A stretch of 64,000 nt of DNA from Erythrobacter sp. BLCC-B19. GTDB taxonomy: Bacteria; Pseudomonadota; Alphaproteobacteria; Sphingomonadales; Sphingomonadaceae. The stretch covers positions 1,014,001-1,078,000 of the forward strand of contig NZ_CP117516.1 in NCBI RefSeq assembly GCF_028621955.1, written 5' to 3'. Shown piece after piece: positions 49,013 to 56,479 of the stretch (within the stretch, counting starts at the first letter, position 1; each line of letters opens with the position of its first letter). Position numbers and translations under genes: made by a program. The notes under the pieces are model-generated. The model saw only the letters and a list, made by a program, of their open reading frames with translations. It did not search any database and had not been told where the DNA came from.

Positions 49013-50157
49013 TCTTTGCGGAACGGGGTGCGACTGCCGAGGTAGAGCTGGTCGCTCGCCACCCCGGCGCGCTCGCGTTCGAGGAAATCGGCGACCGCCG
49101 CGCGAAAGCCGGGATCGGCGATCCAATGGGCCGAAAGCGTCTGCACCGGTTCGTAGCCCCGGGCGAGTTTGTGCCCGCCCTGTGCTCCCGCCTCGACCCG
49201 CGCCAGTCTGCGCGCAATCGCAATGTCGATCGCCTGATAGTAGCACAGCTCGAAATGCAGGAAGCGCACCTCGCGCGTGCAGCCCCAATAGCGCCCGTAG
49301 AGCGCCTCCTTCCCGGCGAAATTCAGCGCCCCGGCAATCGCCTCGCTGCCGTCATAGGCGAGGATCAGCACGATCCGGTCGCCCATCCGCTCGCCAAGCA
49401 GACTGAAGGCCTCGCGGGTGAGATAGGGGCTGCCCCATTTGCGGCTGCCCGTGTCCTGATAGAATACCCAGAAGGCATCCCAATGCGCCTCGCGGATGTC
49501 TGCGCCGGTAAGGTGGCGGATGGTGAGGCCTTGCGTGGCGGCGGCGCGCTCCTTGCGCAAATCCTTCCGCTTGCGGGAGGAGAGCGCGCCGAGGAAATCC
49601 TCGAAGCTTGTGTAATTGCGGTTGAACCAGTGGAACTGGATGTCGCTGCGGGTCAGCCAGCCGCCGGCCTCGAACAGCGCGATCTGATCGTCAGCGATGA
49701 AGGTTGCATGGGCCGACGACATGGCGTTCTGCAGGCACACGGCCTCGGCCCCCTTGAGCAGATGGGGTGCTAGGCTCGGGTCGGACAGGAGCAGGCGCGG
49801 GCCGGTCGCAGGGGTGAAGGGCGCGGCGATCTGGAGCTTGGGGTAATATCGCCCGCCGGCGCGGTGCCAGGCATCGGCCCAGCTGTGATCGAAGACATAT
49901 TCGCCCTGGCTGTGCCCCTTGGCATAGGACGGCATGGCTGCGAGCAGCTTTCCGCCTTCGTCGGTGATGACGATCGGCGCAGGTTCCCATCCGGTGCCCG
50001 GGCCGACGCTGCCCGAATCCTCCATCGCGGTCAGGAATTCGTGGGAGACGAAGGGGTTGTCGTTCCCGCCGAGCGCGTTCCATTCCGCGGCATCGAAACT
50101 GCCGACCGAGGGCGCGATGCGGACGGTGAGACCGCCTTCATTCGGGGCGTCGCTCAC
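49009..50157 (-). CDS. DUF482/GNAT-like protein (peptidogalycan-biosynthesis domain)
   Basis: A 382-aa protein of the PF04339-type acyltransferase-fold family. NPFVSHEFLTAMEDSGSVG starts it. EYVFDHSWADAWHRAGGRYYPKLQIA, a basic segment with SSRKRKDLRKER, and LYGRYWGCTREVRFLHFELCYYQAIDIAI are the strongly conserved blocks. Function is not established; the fold resembles FemAB/GNAT aminoacyl transferases. It is the last gene of a leftward five-gene operon and overlaps the GDPD gene by 4 nt. Confidence 0.8.
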   Translation of the reverse strand: MSDAPNEGGLTVRIAPSVGSFDAAEWNALGGNDNPFVSHEFLTAMEDSGSVGPGTGWEPAPIVITDEGGKLLAAMPSYAKGHSQGEYVFDHSWADAWHRAGGRYYPKLQIAAPFTPATGPRLLLSDPSLAPHLLKGAEAVCLQNAMSSAHATFIADDQIALFEAGGWLTRSDIQFHWFNRNYTSFEDFLGALSSRKRKDLRKERAAATQGLTIRHLTGADIREAHWDAFWVFYQDTGSRKWGSPYLTREAFSLLGERMGDRIVLILAYDGSEAIAGALNFAGKEALYGRYWGCTREVRFLHFELCYYQAIDIAIARRLARVEAGAQGGHKLARGYEPVQTLSAHWIADPGFRAAVADFLERERAGVASDQLYLGSRTPFRKD

Positions 50158-50882
50158 GCCAGCCCTTCCCCTTCAGCGATCAGCGCATCGGCCAGGGCAA
50201 GACCGGTCGCCCGCGTCTCAGGCGAGCGGACTGTCCACGTCAGCAGCGGGCCGCCTCCGGCACGCCATGCCGCTGCCTCGGGCCGGTGAAGGTCGCGCAC
50301 ATCAATGGCGAGGAAATCGGGCTGCGCGGCAGCAATCGCCTCGGGGGTGCGCCACACGCCCTCGAAGCCGTTCTCGAAACTGTCCGTGCCGACCAGCCCG
50401 CGGGTGATGGGCGAGGCGGCATCGGCAAACCATTCTGGCACACGAGGATCAAAACTCATCACCGCTACGGCACCTTGGTAGTCGGCCAGCCGCGCCGCCA
50501 CCGCCGCACAGGAGCGGGCGACATCATAGCCGGGCATCGACTTCACCTCGATCAGCAGCGGCACCTGCCCGGCAATCAGGTCAAGCAGCGCTTCCAGTCG
50601 CGGCGGGCGCTGATCGGTGCCGAGCAGGCCGAGCGCGCCGAGGGCATCGGCGCTGAACATCGCGACTAGCCCGATTGCGCCGGTCAGCCGCGACAGCTCC
50701 CAATCGTGGAACACCATCGCCGCGCCATCGGCCGACATCTGGATGTCGCACTCGATCCCCATGCCACGCGCGATCGCGCCCTTGGCAGCGGCGAGCGAAT
50801 TCTCCGGCACGCCCGCACCGTGCAGCCCGCGATGGGCAAACTCCCACCGCGTCAGCCAGTCGGGAACGGGCCTTGCGCTCAT
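50154..50882 (-). CDS. Glycerophosphodiester phosphodiesterase family protein
   Basis: A 242-aa TIM-barrel GDPD. H17-R18, E27-N28, E44, D46, H59 and D60 supply the HRG...PENS...ExD...HD metal and catalytic set, and LLIEVKS adds the further Glu/Lys pair. It should hydrolyse glycerophosphodiesters to glycerol-3-phosphate and an alcohol. No signal peptide is seen, so it is cytoplasmic. It overlaps ridA by ATGA. Confidence 0.9.
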   Translation of the reverse strand: MSARPVPDWLTRWEFAHRGLHGAGVPENSLAAAKGAIARGMGIECDIQMSADGAAMVFHDWELSRLTGAIGLVAMFSADALGALGLLGTDQRPPRLEALLDLIAGQVPLLIEVKSMPGYDVARSCAAVAARLADYQGAVAVMSFDPRVPEWFADAASPITRGLVGTDSFENGFEGVWRTPEAIAAAQPDFLAIDVRDLHRPEAAAWRAGGGPLLTWTVRSPETRATGLALADALIAEGEGLA

Positions 50883-51337
50883 GCCTTGAGGGCAACCACC
50901 GCATCAACCTCGACCGCCGCCCCGCGCGGCAGGGCGGGCACGCCCACGGCAGCACGCGCGTGCTTGCCAGCATCGCCGAACACCTGCTCCATCAGATCGG
51001 ACGCGCCATTGGCGACTTCGGGCTGATCGGTGAAGTCGGCGGTGCAATTGATGAAAGCACCGAGCTTGACGATCCGCTCGACCTGCTCAAGCAGCCCGGC
51101 CGCATCGAGCTGCGCGACGATCATCAGCGCACAGGCCCGCGCCGCAGCCTGACCTTCGGCAACGCTGACATCATCGCCCAGCCGGCCTTTGATCACCTGG
51201 CCATCGGCAAAGGGCAGCTGGCCCGAAACATGGGCAAATCCGCCATGCACCACGACCGGCACATAGCTTGCCACGGGTGCGGCGGCTTTGGGCAGGGTAA
51301 TGCCGAGCGTGTCGAGTTTTGCGCGGATTGTCGTCAT
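50879..51337 (-). CDS. RidA/YjgF-family protein
   Basis: A 152-aa protein of the longer RidA subgroup. LPKAAAPVASYVPVVVHGG, HVSGQLPFADG, EAARACALMIVAQLDAA-like helix and VERIVKLGAFINCT are conserved, with VGVPALPRGAAVEVDAVVAL at the end. The usual imine-binding arginine near the end appears replaced (VPALPRGA), typical of this subgroup. It deaminates reactive enamines or has a related role. ATG 51337 fits the family N-terminus; the frame upstream is unconserved. Confidence 0.85.
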   Translation of the reverse strand: MTTIRAKLDTLGITLPKAAAPVASYVPVVVHGGFAHVSGQLPFADGQVIKGRLGDDVSVAEGQAAARACALMIVAQLDAAGLLEQVERIVKLGAFINCTADFTDQPEVANGASDLMEQVFGDAGKHARAAVGVPALPRGAAVEVDAVVALKA

Positions 51338-51348
51338 TCTTAAGCTCC

Positions 51349-51963
51349 TCAAAGTCGATCCAGCAGCCACGGAAGCGCTTCGTCCCAACGGTCGATCCGG
51401 GCTTCGGCGTGGCCTGATTTGTGTGCGCAATCAATGGCATGGGCAATCATCGGTTCGCCGCACAGGTGCAGGCGGGTAACCTGCGGAGTGATCTCTGCAA
51501 CCGAGGCATGATGCTGCGCCAGATCATCGATGAAGAACGCCTTGGCGGGCGCATATTCCTCGATAATCGCCTTTAATGCCGGGCCTTTGGGGCCCTGATT
51601 GGTGAACACCCGGGCATTGATTCCGACCTTGGCCAATTGCTCGGCCCGGGCATCGCGGTGGTGGTCGGTAAGGTTGGTCAAAATCACAACATCGGCCTTT
51701 TCGGCGAGGGTGTTGATCCCCTCGACCGCGCCAGCGATGGGCATTTGCGAATCCATTTCGTTGTCGAAAAAGAGCCGCAACATCCGCCAGATATCGGGCG
51801 GGGCGAGCAATTCTCCGCTCTCCTTCCAGCGCAGCGCCTCGGCGAAATTGTGGCCTTCGAGGTGGAAGCTGACGCCCTGGCTCGCCTCCAGCCAGTCCTT
51901 GAAGGGCGCTACCATGTGCAGCAGCACTTCGTCGCAATCGGAGATGATCAGGGGGCGGGTCAT
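51349..51963 (-). CDS. HAD-superfamily hydrolase
   Basis: A 204-aa phosphatase-like protein. Motif I is SDCDEVLLHM (8-17, DxD). Motif II is LTNL, motif III a lysine in NQGPKGPALKAI, and motif IV FFIDDLAQHH. The helical cap is between motifs I and II. The substrate is unknown. It starts inside the DUF3572 stop (ATGA) and ends 11 nt before ridA. Confidence 0.8.
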   Translation of the reverse strand: MTRPLIISDCDEVLLHMVAPFKDWLEASQGVSFHLEGHNFAEALRWKESGELLAPPDIWRMLRLFFDNEMDSQMPIAGAVEGINTLAEKADVVILTNLTDHHRDARAEQLAKVGINARVFTNQGPKGPALKAIIEEYAPAKAFFIDDLAQHHASVAEITPQVTRLHLCGEPMIAHAIDCAHKSGHAEARIDRWDEALPWLLDRL

Positions 51964-52196
51964 GCTTGCAAAGCGTCCTTGGCGGCGACCAGTTCCTCGG
52001 GCGTGACGGCAAGCGCCTCGGCCGCGCGGATCAGGTCGGGTTCGTGATTGGCGAGGAATTCCAGCGCCGAGGCGAGGATCAGGGGATCGCCCAGCCCGCT
52101 GCGCAGAGAATCGGGATCGAGCCCGGTCAATTCAAGATAGCGCGCGGCGCGATCCCCACATTCCAGCACCCAGCCAAGCGCCGCCAGCGCCAGCAT
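51960..52196 (-). CDS. DUF3572 small protein
   Basis: A 78-aa helical protein: ALAALGWVLECGDRAARYLELTGLD, DPLILASALEFLANHEPDLIRAAEAL and LVAAKDAL match the DUF3572 pattern found across Alphaproteobacteria. No start codon occurs in frame for some distance upstream of ATG 52196. It begins the leftward operon and is divergent from divK across 94 bp. Function unknown. Confidence 0.75.
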   Translation of the reverse strand: MLALAALGWVLECGDRAARYLELTGLDPDSLRSGLGDPLILASALEFLANHEPDLIRAAEALAVTPEELVAAKDALQA

Positions 52197-52290
52197 TTGC
52201 GGGTTGGTCGGCTCGGGGGCGGAGCAAAGCGGGATTGTTCTGTCCTTTGCGCGGGGTTAATCGTAAGGCGGTCGTTATGCGGGGCGTGCA

Positions 52291-52653
52291 GTGACAAAGC
52301 GGATCATGGTTGTCGAGGACAATGACCTCAACCGGAAATTGTTCTGCGACGTCTTGCGCGCGAACGGCTTCGATGTGGAGCCGGTGGCCGACGGTAATCT
52401 GGTGCTGGAGACGGCGCGGCTGGTGACCCCGGATCTCATCATCATGGACATCCAGCTCGGCGGCGTCTCAGGCGTTGACCTGATCGAGGCGGCCAAGCGC
52501 GACCGCCGCCTCTCGGGCATCCCGGTGCTTGCGGTGACCGCCTTTGCCGCCAAGGGCGACGAGGAACGCATTCGCGCCGCTGGAGCCGAGGGCTATCTGT
52601 CGAAGCCGGTGTCGATCGGGCCTTTCATGAATGCGGTCAACGCTCTGGTGTAA
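52291..52653 (+). CDS. divK: DivK-like single-domain response regulator
   Basis: A 120-aa receiver domain. The acidic pocket is E9-D10, the phosphoacceptor D53 (IIMDIQL), the switch T83 and the conserved K105 (LSKP). GDEERIRAAG and KRDRRLSGIPVLAVTAFA match DivK closely. In alphaproteobacteria DivK relays cell-cycle and polarity signals through DivJ/PleC and DivL-CckA to CtrA. Translation probably begins at GTG 52291; ATG 52306 would cut off the first strand. Confidence 0.88.
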   Translation: MTKRIMVVEDNDLNRKLFCDVLRANGFDVEPVADGNLVLETARLVTPDLIIMDIQLGGVSGVDLIEAAKRDRRLSGIPVLAVTAFAAKGDEERIRAAGAEGYLSKPVSIGPFMNAVNALV

Positions 52654-52659
52654 CCGGCG

Positions 52660-53235
52660 TCACGCATAACGCACTGCGATTTCTATGAAAAACGTGATCG
52701 CCGTCAGACACATGCCGAACATGAAGCTCTTGTAGGCGTAGGCGAGGAATTTGTACTTCTTGCGCTGGAGCACCTGCCCGTTCTGGTAAACATCGTGCAG
52801 CATGGTGCGAAACACCGTTTCGTCAGCCCGCAGTTCGGACAGCACGCTGTCGGTCCATTCACTCTCGTCCATGTGCGTGAAGTATCCGAAAAACAGCTTG
52901 TTCGGCACGCCGTCATTGAGTTTCGCCGATTGCGGGGTGCTGACCGAGGGTAGCACCGCAAACACCGCGCACATGGCCGAAATGAAGGCAAACAGCGCCA
53001 GCACCGCGAGCGATATCGGCAGCGATCCTCCACGCGCCTGCCCGACTGCGATGGTGAAGACGAGAAAGGTCGCGCCCATAAGGATCGAGGCCTTCTGGTC
53101 GGCCATCTGGCTCAGGGCGAGGTTGATCTGCTGGGTGGTGCGCACCAGATGGATCGCGTGATTGGAATAGCCCGATGGCGAGGGAAGCGACGGCGCAGCC
53201 TTGGGCACTTCGCCATCGGTCGGATTTTCAGCCAT
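52660..53235 (-). CDS. Pycsar-effector-like membrane protein (PycTM/DUF5706)
   Basis: A 191-aa protein. After a proline-rich N-terminus, SNHAIHLVRTTQQINLALSQMADQKASILMG leads into the first of two closely spaced transmembrane helices, followed by a region with KLFFGYFTHMDESEW and a C-terminal hydrophobic helix (MFGMCLTAITFFIEIAV). This is the PycTM pattern, which in Pycsar defence opens the membrane on binding a cyclic pyrimidine nucleotide. No uridylate or cytidylate cyclase gene is adjacent. ATG 53235 has GGGGGGAA upstream. Confidence 0.7.
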   Translation of the reverse strand: MAENPTDGEVPKAAPSLPSPSGYSNHAIHLVRTTQQINLALSQMADQKASILMGATFLVFTIAVGQARGGSLPISLAVLALFAFISAMCAVFAVLPSVSTPQSAKLNDGVPNKLFFGYFTHMDESEWTDSVLSELRADETVFRTMLHDVYQNGQVLQRKKYKFLAYAYKSFMFGMCLTAITFFIEIAVRYA

Positions 53236-53370
53236 ACTTCCCCCCCGGAAAGGCCGCGCCACCCTGCCTTGGCGCGGCGAAAACTTGACAAGCTGCATCA
53301 TCCGCCGCTTTGCAGCCGTATTACCGGGCTAAGGCCCGCGCGACAACCGACCCGAAGAAAGCACCTCGCC

Positions 53371-53613
53371 ATGACTCCCGCAGAAGTCGATGCCACCATC
53401 CGCAATCTTGTCGCGCCCTTCAACAAGAAGGGCATCGCGATCGAGGATGCGACCACCTTTGCCGGCGATCTCGAATTCGACAGCCTCACCGTGATGGATT
53501 TCGTCGCTGCGATCGAGGACGAGTTCGACATCATAATCAGCATGAACCAGCAGGCCGAGATCGAAAACTGGGGTCAGCTCGTCGCCGCAGTCCACAAGTT
53601 GCAGGATAGCTGA
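53371..53613 (+). CDS. Acyl carrier protein for sphingolipid synthesis
   Basis: An 80-aa ACP with the phosphopantetheine serine S38 in FDSLTVMD and the usual acidic helix II. It differs from the fatty-acid AcpP and stands two nucleotides before spt. In sphingolipid-making bacteria a dedicated ACP supplies the acyl chain to serine palmitoyltransferase, so this role is inferred from position and type. Confidence 0.88.
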   Translation: MTPAEVDATIRNLVAPFNKKGIAIEDATTFAGDLEFDSLTVMDFVAAIEDEFDIIISMNQQAEIENWGQLVAAVHKLQDS

Positions 53614-53615
53614 TA

Positions 53616-54854
53616 ATGGCAACCGCCATGACCGAAACGACCACCGCTGCCGAGCCCGTCGACCTGCTCGCCAAGTTCGATCCCATCATCCAGACCCGCG
53701 AGCAGCTTCTCGCCGCCGGGGTGGAGGATCCGTTCAATCTGGTGATGGAGCAGGTGCTCTCGCCCACCCGCGCAGTGTGCAACGGGCGCGACACGATCCT
53801 GCTCGGCACCTACAACTACATGGGCATGACCTTCGACCCCGACGTGATCGCGGCCGGCAAGGCGGCGATGGAGGATTTCGGCGCGGGGACGACCGGCAGC
53901 CGCGTGCTCAACGGCACCTTCCGCGACCACCGCGATGTCGAGGCGGCGCTGCGCGATTTCTACGGGATGGACCATGCGATGGTCTTCTCGACCGGGTATC
54001 AGGCCAACCTCGGCGTGATCTCGACGCTGGCGGGCAAGGGCGATTACATCATCCTCGACATCGATAGCCACGCCTCGATCTGGGATGGCTGCAAGATGGG
54101 CGATGCCGAGGTCGTCCCCTTCAAGCACAATGATATCGAAGCGCTCGAAAAGCGCCTGAAGCGGGTGCCGGCGGGCGCGGGCAAGCTGGTGGTGCTCGAA
54201 GGCGTCTATTCGATGATGGGCGATGTCGCACCGCTCAAGGAGATGGTGCGCATTTCCAAGGCCCACGGCGCGATGGTGCTGGTCGACGAGGCCCATTCGA
54301 TGGGCTTCATCGGCGAACATGGCCGCGGCGTTGCCGAAGAACAGGGCGTGCTGGACGATGTCGACTTCATCATCGGCACCTTCTCCAAGAGCGTCGGGAC
54401 GGTCGGCGGCTTCTGCGTCTCCAACCACCCGAAGTTCGAGGTGATGCGCCTCGTCTGCCGCCCCTACGTCTTCACCGCCGCGCTCCCGCCGAGCGTGATG
54501 GCCAGCAGCGCCACCTCGATCCGCAAGCTGATGCACGGCAGCAACAAGCGCGCGCATCTGTGGGAGAACAGCCGCACCCTGCACAAGGGACTGCGCGACC
54601 TCGGCTTCAAGCTCGGCACCGAAACCCCTCAGAGTGCGATCATCGCGGTGATCATGCCCGATCTCGAACGCGGCGCGATGATGTGGGAGGCGCTCTTGAA
54701 GGAAGGCCTCTACGTCAACCTCGCCCGTCCCCCGGCAACCCCGGCAGGCATGACCCTGCTGCGCTGCTCGCTGTGCGCAGAACATTCGGCCGAGCAGGTG
54801 CAGACCATCCTCGGGATGTTCGAGCGGGCTGGCAAGGCAATCGGGATTATCTGA
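53616..54854 (+). CDS. spt: Serine palmitoyltransferase
   Basis: A 412-aa alpha-oxoamine synthase that condenses L-serine with a palmitoyl thioester to 3-ketodihydrosphingosine, the first step of sphingolipid synthesis. H152 (PLP stacking), D224 and H227 (VDEAHSMG) and the Schiff-base K258 in GTFSKSVGTVGG are in place. RPPATPAGMTLLRCS carries the C-terminal carboxylate-binding arginine. It is cytoplasmic and very like the Sphingomonas enzyme. The 3' end overlaps the next gene by 8 bp. Confidence 0.93.
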   Translation: MATAMTETTTAAEPVDLLAKFDPIIQTREQLLAAGVEDPFNLVMEQVLSPTRAVCNGRDTILLGTYNYMGMTFDPDVIAAGKAAMEDFGAGTTGSRVLNGTFRDHRDVEAALRDFYGMDHAMVFSTGYQANLGVISTLAGKGDYIILDIDSHASIWDGCKMGDAEVVPFKHNDIEALEKRLKRVPAGAGKLVVLEGVYSMMGDVAPLKEMVRISKAHGAMVLVDEAHSMGFIGEHGRGVAEEQGVLDDVDFIIGTFSKSVGTVGGFCVSNHPKFEVMRLVCRPYVFTAALPPSVMASSATSIRKLMHGSNKRAHLWENSRTLHKGLRDLGFKLGTETPQSAIIAVIMPDLERGAMMWEALLKEGLYVNLARPPATPAGMTLLRCSLCAEHSAEQVQTILGMFERAGKAIGII

Positions 54855-55413
54855 TCCGGCTGCTGCCGTCGTCGAAGGCGTTGTGCGTGACCTGTTCGGC
54901 GAACAACGCTAGCAGCCCAGTCGCGTGCGCGGCGTAGGGATCGATGTCGAGCGTTGCGCCGTCGGCAAACCGAACGCGCGAATGCCCCGTCCAGCGCTTG
55001 CCGAGATCGACGCAATCGCGGATGGATTGCTGGCGCGCGCAACCCTTGCCGGACCAGACAAGCTCATCCCCGCGCCATCGCAGGCCCATGCGCAGCAGGT
55101 GTGAAATCTGGAACGCCACGTAGGCTGCACCCAGTGCAAAGGTCGAGGCCAGCAGAAAAGCCCAGCGCATCTGCTCTGCCGCATCATGGCGGGCAGAACC
55201 GACAAACAACCATACCCAGCTGATCAGCAATGACAAAGCCCAGCTGCCCAGCACAGCGAACCAATGCGACGCCGACGGCGCGATCAGCCGCCAGCCCCGC
55301 GGCTTCTGACGCCGTGACAAGGCAATCATCATCGCCGTCAGGCCAGCCAGCACCAACCCATGCGCAGTGAGCAGCACAGCCAGCGGCAGTTCCGTAACGT
55401 GATCTTGCAGCAC
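54847..55413 (-). CDS. Predicted three-helix membrane protein, function unknown
   Basis: A 188-aa protein. Hydrophobic helices lie at about 8-30, 50-70 and 86-108, followed by a soluble C-terminal domain of about 75 residues (LRWRGDELVWSGKGCARQQSI, RFADGATLDIDPYA) that resembles a small beta-rich sensor or PH-like fold. I do not recognise the family. It is convergent with spt and overlaps its end, which may be only compactness. Confidence 0.6.
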   Translation of the reverse strand: MLQDHVTELPLAVLLTAHGLVLAGLTAMMIALSRRQKPRGWRLIAPSASHWFAVLGSWALSLLISWVWLFVGSARHDAAEQMRWAFLLASTFALGAAYVAFQISHLLRMGLRWRGDELVWSGKGCARQQSIRDCVDLGKRWTGHSRVRFADGATLDIDPYAAHATGLLALFAEQVTHNAFDDGSSRIR

Positions 55414-55470
55414 AGCGCGTCGTCCTTGGGGGGTCCGAAGACGGCAGCTTGGCGTGAAAAGCGCTAAAAT

Positions 55471-55743
55471 TCAGTGGATGGAAATGATCCCGTCGACGGC
55501 GCGCCATTCCTGCGGGCCGATCAGGTGCTTGTGTGCGACCCGCACCGAATGCAGCACCGCGTCGATCTCGCGCCGCCAGAAGGCGAGGAAGCGATCGAGC
55601 TCGGGAAACTGCGGGGCGACGTCATACTGCTGCATCACGAATTGCTGCAGCAGGCTGCGGTGATCGGGCATGTAGTAATGGATCTGGACGGTCGTCAGGC
55701 CGTAGCCTGCCATCTGTGCCAGGAACGCGCGGTCTGTCGTCAT
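55471..55743 (-). CDS. usg: Usg-family protein
   Basis: A 90-aa protein matching the alphaproteobacterial Usg family. MAGYGLTTVQIHYYMPDH and LQQFVMQQYDVAPQFPELDRFLAFW are its highly conserved centre, followed by a C-terminal HLIGPQEWRAVDG. The family was named for a gene near trpF in Caulobacter and its function is not established. ATG 55743 fits the family start and has GGAGGAG upstream. Confidence 0.85.
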   Translation of the reverse strand: MTTDRAFLAQMAGYGLTTVQIHYYMPDHRSLLQQFVMQQYDVAPQFPELDRFLAFWRREIDAVLHSVRVAHKHLIGPQEWRAVDGIISIH

Positions 55744-55864
55744 CACTCCTCCTCGCAAGCGACATGAAGAAAAGCTTGATCCGAGAATCGCACGAATCCG
55801 TTTGTCGTCAATGGGTCAATTGCCAGATGACCCCACATCCCTCCGCCGAAAGTGCGCGCCTGAC

Positions 55865-55915
55865 ATAACCGATATGGTTATTTATCTTGACATCGTAACG
55901 CTATCTGGTTAGGAA
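55865..55915 (+). promoter_or_regulatory. AT-rich control region with dyad, upstream of the GTA cluster
   Basis: The 262-bp gap between usg and the small terminase is conspicuously AT-rich for this genome. It holds an inverted repeat ATAACC-N5-GGTTAT (55865-55881). Directly after it comes a good -35 TTGACA (55887-55892). A -10 is weak: TAGGAA at 55910 is the best at 17-bp spacing. A dyad beside a promoter with a poor -10 suggests an activator-dependent start for the GTA operon. Confidence 0.4.
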
Positions 55916-55948
55916 GAGGCATAGTCGAGAAATAGCGATTCGCCAGCA

Positions 55949-55981
55949 GGCGGCCCTCCGATCGGGAGCGCCGCCTTTTTT
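55949..55981 (+). terminator. Intrinsic terminator in the GTA operon leader
   Basis: GGCGGC (55949-55954) pairs with GCCGCC (55970-55975), extended after one mismatch by a further 4-bp stem, then six T residues (55976-55981). It lies about 60 nt downstream of the candidate promoter and 24 nt before the small-terminase ATG. Transcripts would stop here unless the terminator is bypassed. Confidence 0.8.
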
Positions 55982-56005
55982 GTCTGTGCGCGAGGAGAAC
56001 CCGAC

Positions 56006-56479
56006 ATGGCCAATGCCAAGCGCGTCACGATCCGCCCGAGTCTGCGACAGGGCGAGGCCGATCACGTCAACAAGCAGTGGCGCGCGACATTCCTCGACCA
56101 TCTGGCCGAAAGCTCCAATGTGACCACCTCCGCTGCCGCTGCGGGGATCAGCCCGGGCCGCGCCTACAAGGTGCGCCGTGAAGACCCCGAATTTGCCCGA
56201 CTATGGGGGGTGGCGCTGGCCGAGGGCTACCTGCATCTCGAAATGGACGTCGTGCGGCGCTTGCGCGAAGGCGACACGAAGACGGCCGACGAGGGCAAGT
56301 TCGACTTCGCCAATGCCATCCGCCTGCTCGCCGCCCACCGCGATGCGGCTGCGCGCGGTGCAAACCAGGTCCGCGATGTCAGCGCTGCCGAAGTGCGCGC
56401 CTCGATCGACCGCAAGATCGAGGACATTCGCCGCCGGATCGCCCGGCAGAAGGCGGCTGCACAGGGCCAGCACCAATGA
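56006..56479 (+). CDS. GTA/phage small terminase-like protein (g1-type)
   Basis: A 157-aa protein. WRATFLDHLAESSNVTTSAAAAGI and SPGRAYKVRREDPEFARLW form a helix-turn-helix followed by a linker, as in small terminase subunits. A helical oligomerisation region and a basic tail (RRRIARQKAAAQ) follow. It should recognise DNA and activate the large terminase. In GTAs, packaging is nearly sequence-independent. It overlaps the large terminase as ATGA. Confidence 0.75.
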   Translation: MANAKRVTIRPSLRQGEADHVNKQWRATFLDHLAESSNVTTSAAAAGISPGRAYKVRREDPEFARLWGVALAEGYLHLEMDVVRRLREGDTKTADEGKFDFANAIRLLAAHRDAAARGANQVRDVSAAEVRASIDRKIEDIRRRIARQKAAAQGQHQ

